Shown: piece after piece, positions 22,340 to 34,621 of the stretch | Layout of the letters: every line of letters begins with the position of its first letter | Position numbering within the stretch: position 1 is the stretch's first letter | From: Berberis thunbergii | Lineage: Eukaryota > Streptophyta > Magnoliopsida > Ranunculales > Berberidaceae | Direction of reading: 5' to 3' | NCBI GenBank assembly: GCA_003290165.1 | Contig: QNQO01000652.1 | Location: 124,001-188,000, forward strand | Length of the DNA: 64,000 bases | Notes under the pieces: generated by a model | What the model was told of the DNA's origin: nothing | The model's database searches: none | The model's input: the letters and a program-made list of their open reading frames with translations, nothing else | Translations under genes and position numbers: made by a program

Positions 22340-22599
22340 TGTGATACCCTTGTGTTGGCGGACCTAAGGGGGAGGGTGCGGGAGAGGCCCGTGATAGCGA
22401 AGCTCAATAAGCTCGTGGATCCCAAGAGGGGTTGGGTGAGCTACCAAGGGGAGATTATAGTCTCACATCGCCTAGGTGAGGGAATGGGATGTGCTATATA
22501 TGTACGAGGTTGGATCTACAAAGTACTACGCATTTTAAAATCGTGCGAGCCTTGGGCCCAAAGCGGATAATATATTACTATGTGGATCAGGTCGTGACA
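22340..22599. mobile_element. Solo LTR (260 bp) inside element D
   Basis: TGTGATACCC ... GGTCGTGACA with target duplication CACCC on both sides (22335-22339 and 22600-22604). It contains the phrases CTCACATCGCCTAGG and CCTTGGGCCCAAAGCGGA, typical of a widespread small plant LTR/TRIM-type element. There is no internal region, so it is a solo LTR formed by recombination, younger than element D. Confidence 0.8.
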
Positions 22600-22679
22600 C
22601 ACCCAGTCTTCGACGTTGAAGTTTCAGATCCGTACCTTCTTGTTATAGTACCCTGCCATGCGCTGTTCTTATGATGTTG

Positions 22680-23720
22680 TTTTAATCGAGGCTGCTTCTC
22701 GCTTTTCTTCAAGGAGGTCCAGCTCGACTCTTAATTCTTCGACGTTGTCCTCAACGTGAAATTCTTTGATTCAAAATGTTGGCATTTCAACTTCCACAGG
22801 TATCATCGTTTCTAACCCGTAAGCGAGTGCGAAAGGTGTTTCTTCTGTTGGAGTTCATTTTGTTGTCCTGTATGCCCAAAGGACACCAGGTAATTTGGAC
22901 ATCCATAGTCCTTTCGCTACCTCAAGTCTTCTTTTGATTGCCTACAAAATCATTATGTTAGTGACTTTGGCTTGCTCGTTTGCTTGCGGGAGAGCTGGTG
23001 CGGAAAAGTGTTGTCGGATATTCATGTTCTTGCATAGCTCCCTTACCCTTTTTCCTTTCAAAGTTCAAGCTGTTTCCCACTGTCCGTAACAATTACTTTT
23101 GGGATTCCAAATCTACACATGATGTTTCCCAAATTTCTCGACTTGTGTTCCCCTATCTTTGTGAGGGGTTCTACTTCTACCCATTTGGTGAAGTAATCTA
23201 CTGCTACGAGGAAAAACTTCTTTTTGTCGGAAGCTGGGAGTGGTCCTACGATTTCATTTTCCCATTGTGCGAACGGCCAGGGGCCACTTATTGGAATCAG
23301 ATTTTGTCTCGGCATGTGAGTATATGGGGCGAATCTTTGGCATTTGTCGCATTTACGAGCTAGCTTTTAAGCGCTCGCCTGCATCGTTGGTCAGTAATAC
23401 CCTAACGTGGGAGCTTTATGGGCCAATGTTCTTCCCCCCAGGGTGATTCCAGCATGTGAAGTGGTGTATTTCTTCTAGGACGTATTCAGCATCTCCTGGT
23501 GTAAGGCATCTTAATATTGGGTTCATGGCAGATCTTCTGTGTAGTCTGTCATTTACCATTGTATATCTTGTTGCCCGATTTCGTAGTTTTCTAGCTTCCA
23601 TCTTATATGTTGGGAGTTCCCTGTTTAAAATGTATGTCAGGATTGCAATCATCCAATTAACACCTTGGTTTACGACACATTCATTTTCTAATTGATTTTC
23701 CAGTACAAAAATCATTATGA
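22680..23720 (-). pseudogene. Integrase region of element D
   Basis: Minus-strand frames 23416-23715 and 23058-23315 give the RNase H/integrase linker (LPTYKMEARKLRNRATRYTM, with a DxLxRRS-type turn and ILRCLTPGDAEYVLEEIH), then the catalytic core (GPWPFAQWENEIVGPLP, FLVAVDYFTKWVEVEPL, FGIPKVIVTDSGKQ). The first two catalytic aspartates of the D-D-E triad (VAVDY and VTDSG) are visible; the E region is in another phase. Integrase inserts the cDNA into the host genome. It is broken by stops and frameshifts. Confidence 0.85.
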
Positions 23721-23984
23721 GTGGATTGTCTTTATCCTTTGTTGTTGAGACATCTTTAGCTAGCTCGTCTGTTCTTTTGTTTTCTGCTCATGCACATTGT
23801 CGGATGGTGGCGTTTTGGAAGCTTTCTATGAGTTCTGTGGTTCTCTGCTGGTAGGCTTTCATTCAAGCGTCTTTCACTTGAAACTCGCCATTTAGTTGAT
23901 TTACCACCAGTATGTTAATGTTTGCATCTACGAGTTCTTTAAGGCCGGATAGTTGATCTCTGCATCTACGAATGTTTTGCCGAT

Positions 23985-25000
23985 TTAGTACACCGATTTT
24001 TGCACCCATTTTTCTTCTTGTATCAGTGTTGAACTCACTGCGTGACTGAACACAGATAGGTATAGATACAGTGTTTGTCCGATGCTTGGTTTTGTTAGCA
24101 ACTTCGTACTTCCCATGTATGTTTTAAGGTTTTGGAAGGCACTTTCGCATTCGTCATTCAACTTAAATGTCTTGTTTCCCTTCAAGATTTTGAAAAAAGG
24201 CAGACATTTATCTGATGATCTGGAAATAAATCTGTTTAGAGCTGCAATCCTCCCGTTAAGACTTTGAACACCTTTTATGTTTGTTGGCAATTGCATGTTG
24301 AGAAGCACTTGTATTTGCTTTGGATTGGCTTCAATTCCTCACTGGTTGACCATATACCCGAGGAACTTCCCTGACTCCATTCCAAAGGTGCACTTTGCTA
24401 AGATTAGCTTCATCATGTATTTTCGAAGCTGAACGAAAGCCTGTTCGAGATCCGTTACATGGTTTGTCCTGTGTGAGCATTTGACGAGCATATCATTGAT
24501 GTAAACCTTCATCATTTTGCCGATCTGATATTTGAACATCCTTTTTACTAATCGTTGGTATGTTGCTCCAACGTTCTTCAACTCAAACGGCATTACTTGG
24601 TAACAGTACGTCTCCCTTTCCTTTATGAAATATGTTTTTCTTGGTTGGTGGTGGGGGGGGGGGGTTACATTTGTATTTGATTATACCCGGAGTATGCATC
24701 CATGAAGCTCAACATCTTGTGTCCGGCGGTTGCATCCACTATTTGGTCTATTCGTGGAAGTGGGAAGTTGTCTTTGGGACATGCCTTATTTAAGTCAGAG
24801 TAATCCACACACACCCTCCGTTTCCCGTTCTTCTTCTTTACTAGTATTGTGTTCGCCAGTCAATCCAGATAGTAAACTTCTCTGATCATTCATGCACTGA
24901 GCAGACGGTGTACTTCTTCGTTTATCGCCTGATTGTGCTTTGGGGCCACTAATCTTCTTTTTCAGTCTAACAGGTTTCTTCTCTGGATTCACTTGCAATT
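23985..25000 (-). pseudogene. Reverse transcriptase / RNase H region of element D
   Basis: Reading the minus strand: VCVDYSDLNKACPKDNFPLP and VDATAGHKMLSFMDAYSGYN (about 24680-24820), then MPFELKNVGATYQRLVKRMF, KMMKVYINDMLVKC and GKFLGYMVNQ (24339-24593), then the RNase H start (23985-24308, IAALNRFISRSSDKCLPFF). This is a Ty3 reverse transcriptase. The catalytic box reads YIND where Ty3 enzymes have YIDD or YVDD, so the active site is damaged in addition to frame breaks. A run of about twelve G at 24649-24662 coincides with one frame break. Confidence 0.9.
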
Positions 25001-25150
25001 TGTTGGAAATGATGGATGAATCTATTCCCACAATGTCTTTCATTGTCCATGCGAAAATGTCTTGGTTATCTTTTAGCAGTTGGATTAGCTTCGCAGCGAG
25101 TTCATGTTGGATTTTTGTTCCGATTCGAACTGCTATTTTGACTTATTTGT

Positions 25151-25735
25151 CTAAATAGGCCTCGATCGTTTATTTTTCTGATTGCCTGGTGTTGGGTCAA
25201 TCTCGAGGACTAGTTGGAGCAGTGTTGTCGTATAGAGAATCCAAACTTGTTTCATTCGGATCGCTGCGAAGACTCTTCCAGTTGTTGTGGTAATTGTTAT
25301 TTGTGAGGAGTCTTTATAGCAGCAAAATGACATTCCCGGGCTGCTGGTTGGTCCCCTTTTATTCTTCCAACACCATTGTCGGTGTGGTACTTCACACATT
25401 AGTGCATAGTAGAGGATATCACACCCATCTTGTGTATCCATGGTCTCCCGAGTAGCATGTTGTAAGCCGCAGAAGCGTCGACGATGAGAAAGTTTGTCAT
25501 CAGCACTATCTGCTTTCCTGGTTCTCCTGCTTCGATAGGTAGTCAGATCATTCCTAGTGGGTTACATTGTTCCCCACTAAAACCTACCATAGATTGCTCG
25601 CTTGGTGAAAGTATCTCAGTGGTGAACTTCATCCTTCGAAAAGTTATTAGGTATAATAAGTTTGTCGAGCTGCCGGTGTTGATCAATTCCCTTTTGTTTT
25701 CCCATTTTGCTATCATGACCGAAATCATTAAAGCA
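25151..25735 (-). pseudogene. Protease region of element D
   Basis: Frame 25543-25728 reads LINTGSSTNLLYLITFRRM and SPSEQSMVGFSGEQ. The D-S/T-G-S-S catalytic motif appears as N-T-G-S-S, i.e. the catalytic aspartate is replaced. Frame 25151-25441 continues downstream. It lies between the zinc motif and reverse transcriptase as expected. Confidence 0.75.
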
Positions 25736-25799
25736 TCGTTGTGTGAGAAATTAACTCTATCGGCGATTGTTTCCCTTGCTTGCTCCTTTGGGACGATTG

Positions 25800-26449
25800 T
25801 TTTGTCCTCGAGTTTGGCGGGCCTTTTGAGTCATCCTTGTTTGATATGGCGTTCAATTTCATCTCTTAGGTTGTGACAATCTTCTGTATCATGGCCGTAG
25901 TCATTGTGAATAGACAATATCTGCCCTTATTCCACTTTTTCGGGTTTCCCCTCATCTTCAGCGGCCATTTGATATCTTCTACTATTGCCATCACTTCAAG
26001 AATCTCACTTCGACTTGCTGTCAAAGCCGAGAATGCACTATCATATTTGGGCCTCTCCAGTTGTAAACTTTTGGGCGTTCTCTAATAGCATTGGGAACTA
26101 TCGTTAGCCTGATGTTTCTTAAGTTAAATGATTTCTTCTTGAAAGCTACTGCCTTAAATTTCAAATGATCCTATCTATCATTTCAATCATGCTGCCCATC
26201 TGAGCCATAAGCATTTCTACCCGGGGATCCAAGGGAATTCCCCATGATGTCAAAGACGTCTGAACTGTTACCTGTTGGAGTTCTTTGCCGGCAAGTATGG
26301 TTTTCTTGCTAGTCGTCTCTGTTATCGTCAGACCGAAGATTTGTGGACTACTTCATTGATCTTCTATCAAGTTGCGTGAGCTTTGTCACTGAATCTTATA
26401 TTTAGTAAAAAGAAAGGAAACTCGTCGTTTCCCACGAACGACGCCAAAC
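25800..26449 (-). pseudogene. Gag remnant of element D
   Basis: A zinc-binding-like motif (NDYGHDTEDCHNLRDEIERH) lies at about 25840-25910, and the gag leader (TVQTSLTSWGIPLDPRVEML, MAQMGSMIEMIDRI) at about 26150-26290. The Retrotrans_gag core between them is missing, so gag itself is deleted. PBS-like GTTTGGCGTCGTTCGTGGG adjoins the 5' LTR at 26431-26449. Confidence 0.7.
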
Positions 26450-26754
26450 TGATGTGTCCTGAAATCGTCCTCCTATTAGTTTGACCTGCAAAACCATTGT
26501 TAGACTGCTAAAGACCACCTTTTTGGTGGCCGAAGGCACTCCAATGCTTAAGTCAGTCACTCTGTTGGAAGAAGGAAGTAAATCTGGACAAAACTCAGTT
26601 AAAGTTGCATACCTTTGTCAAATGTTCTATTTACCTTTTATAATGGTCGTAGTTAACTATCTGCGTGACTTAAGCATGTGAGGCACAACGGAAGGAGATG
26701 TTTCTATAACAGTCTTCTCTTTAATGGAGATGCGTTCGTGGAGGCGTAGGTCCC
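26450..26754 (-). repeat. Truncated 5' LTR of element D
   Basis: Aligns with 18728-19032 of the left LTR up to GTAGGTCCC, then switches abruptly to unrelated host DNA at 26755. Confidence 0.8.
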
Positions 26755-27050
26755 AAAACCATCATAGGAATCATTTTTGTTTCAATTAATAATCATGTTT
26801 CTATTTGAGGGAAAATTTTGAAAAATAAAATAACAATGATTGATATGTTTTCATTCCATTAAAAAACAATGAAAAATATTATAATCCATGTCATAGCAAA
26901 TATATATATATATATATAACAACTTGAAAAAAATAAACAAACAAATATAAACAAAAAAATTTCATCAACACACAAACTTGTTGCTTGTAATAAACACAAT
27001 TAATGAATTACAATGATCGTTCGGTCACCTATCTAGTATTCTAGTAGTAA
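26755..27050. other. AT-rich host DNA between element D and CACTA-1
   Basis: Contains a (TA) microsatellite at 26902-26918. The phrase TTTTGTTTCAATTAATAATC (26776-26795) recurs at 43832, beyond the CACTA-1/copia block. It ends with TAA (27048-27050), the target duplication of CACTA-1. Confidence 0.6.
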
Positions 27051-27069
27051 CACTACACCAAAAATACTC

Positions 27070-27420
27070 ATTAGCAACGGTTTTAAACCGTGGGGGTAAC
27101 CCATTGTCATGGCTTAGAGCTGTGGGTTGTAGAGGCGTTGCTAAATCCCTAGTAACGGCTAAAAACCGTGGCTAAAATATTAGCAACAGTTTTATCTCGA
27201 GGACGGTTGATGATTTAGCCACGGTTATAAATCGTTGCCACAATCTTAGCCACGGTTCTAAGCCGTGGCCAGGAGTAGCCACGGCTTAAAACCGTTGCAA
27301 GTTATGGCCACGATTCTAAGCCGTTGCAATAGTTTTAGCAACGAATGGTTTTAAGCCGTGGCCAGTACTAGCCACAGTTTTTAGCCATTGCAATAATTAG
27401 CCACGGTTTTAAGCCGTGGC
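27070..27420. repeat. Left sub-terminal repeats of CACTA-1
   Basis: About twelve copies, in both orientations, of a GCCACGGTTTTAAGCCGTGGC-like unit with variants such as GCAACGGTTTTAAACCGTGG. Followed by a T-rich tract at 27425-27450. Confidence 0.85.
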
Positions 27421-27450
27421 AAATTTTTTTTTTTTTAATAATTTTTTTTT

Positions 27451-27683
27451 TCTATCAAATGACTTTTTATTACATCTTATAAGTTTATTTATAGAAAATA
27501 AAAATTTTAATGTGCCAAACTTAAACATTTCCATAAATGGAGGCAAAGTAATGTAATTAATAAGATAATGTATTACATTGAGTCACAAAATCTATCAAAT
27601 AATATCTCAAATACAATGACACACACACACAAACTTAAATATCTGAAATACAAAGAAAGTGGAACAACATCATTGGTTCTCTA
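27451..27683. other. AT-rich spacer in CACTA-1
   Basis: No coding sequence recognised; includes a short ACAC repeat near 27619. It leads into the ABC transporter fragment. Confidence 0.4.
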
Positions 27684-27848
27684 CTCTTGAAGTTTGCACA
27701 GCTCATTGAAAGCTTCAAATATGTCAATGCTAGACTGGTGAATGGTGCACACTACAGTTCGTCCTGTGTCCACTGTGTTTCTCACTGTTCTCATCACAAT
27801 TCCTACTGTTCTAGCGTCAAGTCCAGAGGTTGGATGAACCAAGAGTAC
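27681..27848 (-). pseudogene. Captured fragment of a PDR-type ABC transporter (ABCG)
   Basis: Reads [40 protein letters not shown] and EAFNEL. In full-size plant ABCG (PDR) half-transporters the D-loop/Walker B region reads [47 protein letters not shown]. The Walker B D-E before P-T-S-G-L-D is lost ([11 protein letters not shown]) and a stop follows shortly, so it is a fragment. The parent protein exports lipophilic compounds at the plasma membrane. The upstream frame (27900-28010) is not recognisable as ABCG and may come from another gene. Confidence 0.85.
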
Positions 27849-28322
27849 CCATCCCAACTGAGCCACATCTCTTCCCACACACCAATCTGCCTGTTAGCTC
27901 ACTATAGTGTGTAAGCAAGGAAAAGATGTTAACAGCTGCAGCCGCCTTTTGTTTCTCCACATCTCTTGCCTCACATGACTCCTCAGCATCCAATCCTACA
28001 AGAATCAAGTCATGACGAAGGCAACAGAGCCACAAACATGTGACATCTAGTAAGCATTAAGAATTAAAAACATGTAACTATGAATAGCTGCTACTAGGAA
28101 ATAGTTTGTTTAACTATGCTAGAGAACACAAGGACTTCACTTATACTCAAGGGAAAGAAGATTCAAGTCAAAGCATCTAACACCATACTTTGGTCTTGAC
28201 TGCGTCATTCAATTACATGGAAACATTAGGGGTGAAAGAAGGTAACCCACATGGATGCATTACAGCTGCTGTCATTGTTCTTAAAACAGTAATATGTCTA
28301 AAGTTTTGAAGTGGTTGATTAC

Positions 28323-28416
28323 CATTAAAGGGCATGTTCCATCTTTGAACAATGAAAGTGACTTTGTGCGATCAGTTTGAGATTTGTCTCCGTGTACAGA
28401 TACAGCCTTCCAACCC
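28323..28416 (-). pseudogene. Captured exon of a DEAD-box RNA helicase
   Basis: Between an acceptor (TTTACAG) and a donor (ATG|GTAATC) the minus strand reads GWKAVSVHGDKSQTDRTKSL and SLFKDGTCPLM. This is helicase motif IV/V context of plant DEAD-box helicases (family reading GWKxxxIHGDKxQxERTxxLxxFKxGxCPLMVATDVAARGLD). The motif V exon that should follow is absent. Exon borders are intact. Confidence 0.75.
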
Positions 28417-28970
28417 CTGTAAACTATAGAAATTCTTAAATGCACTAGCAGTATTAACGAGAATAAGTATGGAAACCTCCCCCAATTTAGCATCATTTAC
28501 TCCAATGATGATTATGACGAACATAAAGAAGAAATAAGAAGGCAAGCAATATCAGCATCACCTTTCAAGACTTCAATTTGACACTGCTAGAGATGGAAGT
28601 TTCCTGAGAGAAGATATATTTGTCTCTTCCATGATTTTTCACTACATTGAATAATTGCACAATAAGTCCAAGGAATCTCACCTAACCTCGTGAATGCATA
28701 CAAGAAAGACGTCAAGTTGTAACAACAAATACAATAAGTGAAGTCTGTACTATTATATCTCCACTTATAGCTTACCAACATTAAATACCAAAATGCACAA
28801 GACAATATGGGATGCAGAAATCATTATATACAATGCAATATTCCAAACTGCTTCACTGAGCTGCTAGATAAAAGCCTTTAATCTTCCAAACTGAGGAAAC
28901 TGTACTCTTGGATAGCATGCTCAGAACATGGAAAGGTACAGAAAAAATAAAAAAAATTTGAAAATTACCT

Positions 28971-29034
28971 TACACAAGTATTTTATAGCTCGGGAAGTCG
29001 ATGCAGCTATGTCATTTGGCAAAATATTCAAAAC
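28971..29034 (-). pseudogene. Captured exon of an unidentified gene
   Basis: A stretch with acceptor (GACAG) and donor (AAG|GTAATT) reads VLNILPNDIAASTSRAIKYL then CK. It looks like a genuine exon by its open frame and splice sites, but I do not recognise the family. Confidence 0.4.
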
Positions 29035-29555
29035 CTGTCACAAAAAGTTACTAGTGTAATAAGACAAAACTATACAGAAAACTAGGAATGCATGAGAAGC
29101 TGAAACGGTTGCCATACTAAATTAATGTCACAAAGAGAGACCCGATAAGGTCACCTACCTCAATAGATTTCTCCTATTATCTAAAATATTCAAAATTATC
29201 GTAGTGAACAAGAATAACATAATTCTCCCGAAATAAGATAACCCTCATTAATCCGCCAAAACTTAGTAAATACTAACTGTGTATTAATCAATGTGGTATA
29301 TTTTAGAAAAACAAATTTAAGGTTTAAGAATCATTATGATGTAATGGCAACTGCAAACTGTAAAATACCAAAAAGCATAAAAAAACTAATGTATACGGAT
29401 AGTAAACAAAGAGCTCTAAACTAGATTCTTGAAAGTTGAAAGCAAATAAAACCATATAAGGAGTTCATACATCTAATAACCAAGTTTCCAAAACAAAGAA
29501 AAAACTAAATATAACTGCAAAAAAAAAGTAAACAATAGCAGATTTTGGGACTTAC

Positions 29556-30709
<1,154 letters not shown>

Positions 30710-30956
30710 TTACCTCTTTGTTTTAACATATCAACTTTAAATAATGTGGAAGCTAAGTTGTTACTCTTTGACATTCATGGATACAAAATAAGAATATCCA
30801 ATATGTCTAGCAAAATGGCTTTTGACCAATGGAAGCTTGTCATCTATACAAAATATGATAGATTCATGCAATATGATATGATTAGGAAGAAGTTAATAAT
30901 TGCAATATCAATGCTCAGGAAGAAAATAGACAAAGAAGCCAATAATAACAAGTAAC

Positions 30957-31650
30957 CTGAAATTGGTGACACAAATGGAGCGAATTCCAGCATCAGCGGC
31001 TGCTCAGCATGCAACAGGGACAACGTCTGAAACCTGTTTAATTAAAGCGTCAAGAGATGTAACATTATGTTATGGTGCAATTTGTAATTCCAAATAGAAA
31101 GGAATTTTTTTTCATGGTGTAGCGAGATGATATTTGATGTAGAAGAGTCCCATTGCATCTTATGTGGATGACTCCATTCAAAATGACTCAACTATAAGTT
31201 TAAGTTGCAATAACCAACAATGAGAGAAACGTTCAATTACCACTAAGTCAGCTTTTATAGAGTTCAGCCACTCTACTTTTGTCTCTAAAATAGAGGCACG
31301 GGGCGCAACAGTTGTCTCAGAATACTATGCCAACAAAAGGAAAGAAATATAACTTAGAGTGTGAAATACAAAAGAAAATTATAGCATAAAAATATGATGA
31401 AAATGATAGATGTGTAAAATGAAACTTAAAAGTGAGATGAACCCATATGAGGATCTTGAAATGAAATTAACTTATGACTTGAGAAGCAACACCGGCTTTT
31501 TGATGATTGAATAACATCTTTTACTCCCCTACTCCATCATTTAACTCAATACCTTCTGCAAGGAGGCAAGGCGATCGACCATCAAAGCATCGGCTTGATT
31601 AGCTCCTTGACACTCAAGGAACTGATAATCAACAACACATTTGTACCTGT
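30957..31650 (-). pseudogene. Captured L-arabinokinase segment (three exons)
   Basis: In order on the minus strand: exon at 31553-31650 (GANQADALMVDRLASLQK, donor GTATTG), exon at 31241-31324 (YSETTVAPRASILETKVEWL, NSIKADLV; acceptor CATAG, donor GTAATT), exon at 30957-31033 (VSDVVPVAC, stop, AAADAGIRSICVTNF; donor GTTACT). Plant arabinose kinase (ARA1) has QADALTVDRLASL ... SILATEVEWLNSIKADLVVSDVVPVACRAAADAGIxSVCVTNFSW in its N-terminal glycosyltransferase-like domain. The CGA arginine codon after VAC has become TGA-type stop. The parent makes L-arabinose-1-phosphate in sugar salvage. Confidence 0.85.
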
Positions 31651-31799
31651 GTTGATGGTAAAACTCCATTTGTACCTCATCGTCACCTTCCCATTCTGAG
31701 CCGCAGCTCCGAGCTGACTAACCTGTGAGAGACGCAATGTTGACTAACCTGTGTTGATTCAGGTTTTCTCTCTTGGTCTGATTCTATGGGTAGGGCCAG

Positions 31800-32110
31800 G
31801 GACGAACTGCGGTTGATGCTGCTGCTACTGCGAGAGACGCAATGCTGCTGCTGCAAGGGACGATCTGCTAATGATGCGAGGTACGCACTGCTGCTGCTGC
31901 GAGGGAATCACTGTTGCTACTGCGATGGACGAACTGCTGCTCTGCGAGGGACGAACTGATGCGAGCTTGCTGCTGGTCGCAAACCAGAGTGCGCTCTGTT
32001 TCACTACAGAGTACCCACTGTCCTGGCAGTTATGATCTCTGGATTTTTGAATGCAATCTGGGTGCTGCATTTCACTGCTTGCACTCATTCCTGCCGCAAG
32101 TCTTGGATTC
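31800..32110. repeat. GCTGCT/GCGAGGGACGA low-complexity block
   Basis: Alternating runs of TGCTGCTGC and GCGAGGGACGAACTG (at least six) form an imprecise ~27-bp repeat from about 31798 to 31975. It may be a diverged coding repeat; the opposite strand has a frame rich in Ser/Gln, but I cannot assign it. Confidence 0.45.
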
Positions 32111-32958
32111 CAAGCAAGTACATTACTTTAACTTGTATTTGCTATTGCTATTGCTACTGCATATGGTGCCAGCTTTGAGAACACTTTGGACTTCCCTTTA
32201 TAAAAATCCCCATACCTCCATGTGAGCCAAAAACTCCATACAAAACCATAACCCTTGAAACCCACTAAACGACCGATTATACGCCTTCTCCGACATCCCA
32301 CTCATCTTTATTGCACTTTTCCTATCAAATATAACCTGAAACCTACACAAACCAAATCAAATTCATCAAACAAACCAACCCAGAAATCAAAACATCACTC
32401 TCATACAAACCCAAGAATGAAAACAATAATACCTCGTCGCATTTAATCAGCCCCATTTATCTAAACTATAATCTAGCTAGCTCTGACATCAAGGAGATGA
32501 AAAGTTCCAGAAGACAAACCTATTAATGATAATCTTGCAGCTCTTGCTTCAGAGTGTTACTACCATATACACACACAAATGCATGTTTATGCATATTTGT
32601 GTTGAACTATGTACTCAATATACCATTATTAAGTTTCCATAGTAATATAAAAACAGCAAAAAACAGGGTGTACATCTCTGTTTCATATACTGAGACTGCA
32701 AGGGGATGGTTGGATGGCTCACAACATAATCAGGATTAGTCCTAATACGTGAAAAGATAAAAACAGAAAAACATCATAATGCACAGCACGATTCATTTGA
32801 GCAGTTACGTAGGGGCTTTTATAAAAGTCCTAGTGCAAGACTATAGTATTCTGTATTCGTTATATTCTTGTTAAACGAAGCTTGTTAGTGGAACCACTAA
32901 ACTTGAAAAAAGAAAGGGATCAGAATGAAATTATGGAGAACTGGAAACTGTAACATAC
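32111..32958. other. Spacer in CACTA-1
   Basis: No recognised exon. Several short frames exist but show no family pattern. Confidence 0.35.
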
Positions 32959-34120
32959 TCATTATCAACTAGCCAATGTAACATTCCTGCAGTTATTCCC
33001 TTTGTTACTGAGAAAACAGAAAATAAGCTATCTGGCTGAACAGGACGAGGATCATATTTTCCAAGCACGCCAGCAGCAGTATCTATAATAACCTCTCCAT
33101 CTTTATACGCACATACCTAAAAATAGAAAAGAAAATAAAGACTTAGCCAGATCGAACAATGAGCAATACAGAGATCATAGTAGTAAATCTTCAGATATTT
33201 CCAAAACAGAAAAATATTAGTTCCTTGTTGTGCATACTCTCACAGAGAAAACTGCTTGGTCCTTAAACATTTCAATGGAGCTACGGTTCATATTCAACTT
33301 TTCATTTTGTTTTAAGCATTTCTGTTTTCTAATTAATAAAAATTGGTTTAGACTAAATAATCATAATTGTTGTGGAAATTTTAGTGAGCATTTCACCAAG
33401 ATCAACATTTTAGATGAAATGAGTATTCAGGTTCTGGAAAAAAAAGAGCAATAAAAAACATATAAATAAATTATTGGCATACATGCAAGCGAATTTTACA
33501 AATAGTCATTCATTATCAAAAGAGAATGTCATGCTCACTTCATCTACCTTAAGCATACAAGGAAATACCTATAAATATTATAAAAATGAAAGTGTTGCTA
33601 TCAATGGTTTTTAAAAAAAATCAGATGTACTAGTAAACTATTAGGCTACATGTAAAGAACTACATAGTTCCTAGGCTATATTGAAATGCCATAAATTAAT
33701 TTTAGTTCCCTGCATAAAAGTTACTGGTTTTTTTCCGCATAAAATTTGGGATTATTTCCTTCATGCAAAAGAATTCTCCAAAATTGTTTGTCTAATTATG
33801 CAGTTGTGAAAAATAGCTTCACAACAAAATCTGAACCTGGATTCCAATAGTATTTTGTCATCCTCCCCTAGCTTAATGAGAAGCTGTCTCAGCTTTGCCT
33901 CGACATCAGAGCGAACAGGTGTTTCGTAGATCCATTGTGGATTTCTAATTGGCCCCTTCTGAATATTCCTGAAAGATGTGGAAGATATAATAATGCATAC
34001 ATATGACCTAAATCAATAGAATGCAATATAAAAGAAAACCAACCCTAGTAGAACAGACTCAGCAAATGGCTTCATAATATCAAAGTATACTATCCGCACA
34101 TTTAGTGTTGATGATAACCC
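32959..34120 (-). pseudogene. Captured ABC1-kinase/beta-lactamase-domain gene segment (three exons)
   Basis: In order: exon at 34044-34120 (GLSSTLNVRIVYFDIMKPFA, ESVLLG), exon at 33837-33968 (NIQKGPIRNPQWIYETPVRS, DVEAKLRQLLIKLGEDDKIL, GIQ after a one-base insertion), exon at 32959-33116 (VCAYKDGEVIIDTAAGVLG, YDPRPVQPDSLFSVFSVTKG, ITAGMLHWLVDNE). These correspond to a plant protein that fuses an ABC1 atypical kinase with a C-terminal beta-lactamase-like domain (the Arabidopsis relative is the ABC1 protein with a beta-lactamase domain); FSVTKG carries the S-x-x-K nucleophile motif. All splice sites look intact, but a frameshift breaks the second exon. Confidence 0.8.
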
Positions 34121-34621
34121 TGAAAGGCATAAGTTGATAACCAATTACTATCCAAGTTGATTATATTATAAGCATTTACTACCAAAGTATGTCAAAACAT
34201 GGAGCCTAAGCATTCCTCCATTATACTTCATACTTTTTCGGGTTCGACCAACACAAGATAGAAGAAAAGAACCAAAATTCTCAAAAATAGATAGATGAAA
34301 AGAATTTTTCAAAACAATATCACACTCATTAATAAAAGATGGTATGCAATAAGCACCCTTATTCTGAAAAAGGGTGTGTGTGTTGTTTTTCCTAGTATAG
34401 GGAAGTATAAAAGAATTTACAGGTTGCAATTCTGAATTATCTTTGGCCAAAAAAACCTGCATGAACACCAAACATGCTTCACAGGATTAACGCATTCTGT
34501 ATAGCTTATTATACTTCACAGGGAATGGAGCCTGTTATAGCTTATTATGCTGAACAAAAAAAAAGTAAGAAGAAGAGGAAAATTACACATTCTAGATAAA
34601 AAAAAAATGTACATACTGTTT

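Larger units (their letters stand above)
18728..26754 (-). mobile_element. Tat-lineage Ty3 LTR retrotransposon D (8.0 kb, 5' LTR truncated)
   Basis: Left LTR (18728-19266) and a right LTR whose last ~235 bp are missing (26450-26754) share TGATG(C/T)(A/G)TCC and the AAGGACCACC-TTTTTGGTGG phrase. The minus strand carries gag leader, zinc motif, protease, reverse transcriptase, RNase H and integrase in that order, all broken; the plus strand carries an antisense gene next to the 3' LTR. No target duplication can be scored because of the truncation. A 260-bp solo LTR (22340-22599) sits inside. Same family as element B. Confidence 0.85.

Noticed and set aside
22895..23700. Plus-strand frames up to 127 codons in element D
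   Set aside because: Antisense to the integrase core; composition and lack of motifs indicate shadows.
24649..24662. G homopolymer within reverse transcriptase
   Set aside because: Could be read as a G-quadruplex or regulatory site, but it interrupts the RT reading and is best explained as slippage or an error.
26902..26918. (TA)n tract as a TATA promoter
   Set aside because: Simple microsatellite in non-coding DNA with no gene downstream on either strand within reach.
27070..27420. Short palindromic repeats as a CRISPR-like array
   Set aside because: Repeats are in both orientations without constant spacers; they are CACTA sub-terminal motifs in plant DNA.
32255..32446. 63-codon Lys/Pro-rich plus-strand frame
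   Set aside because: Low-complexity AT/CA-rich sequence, no family pattern.
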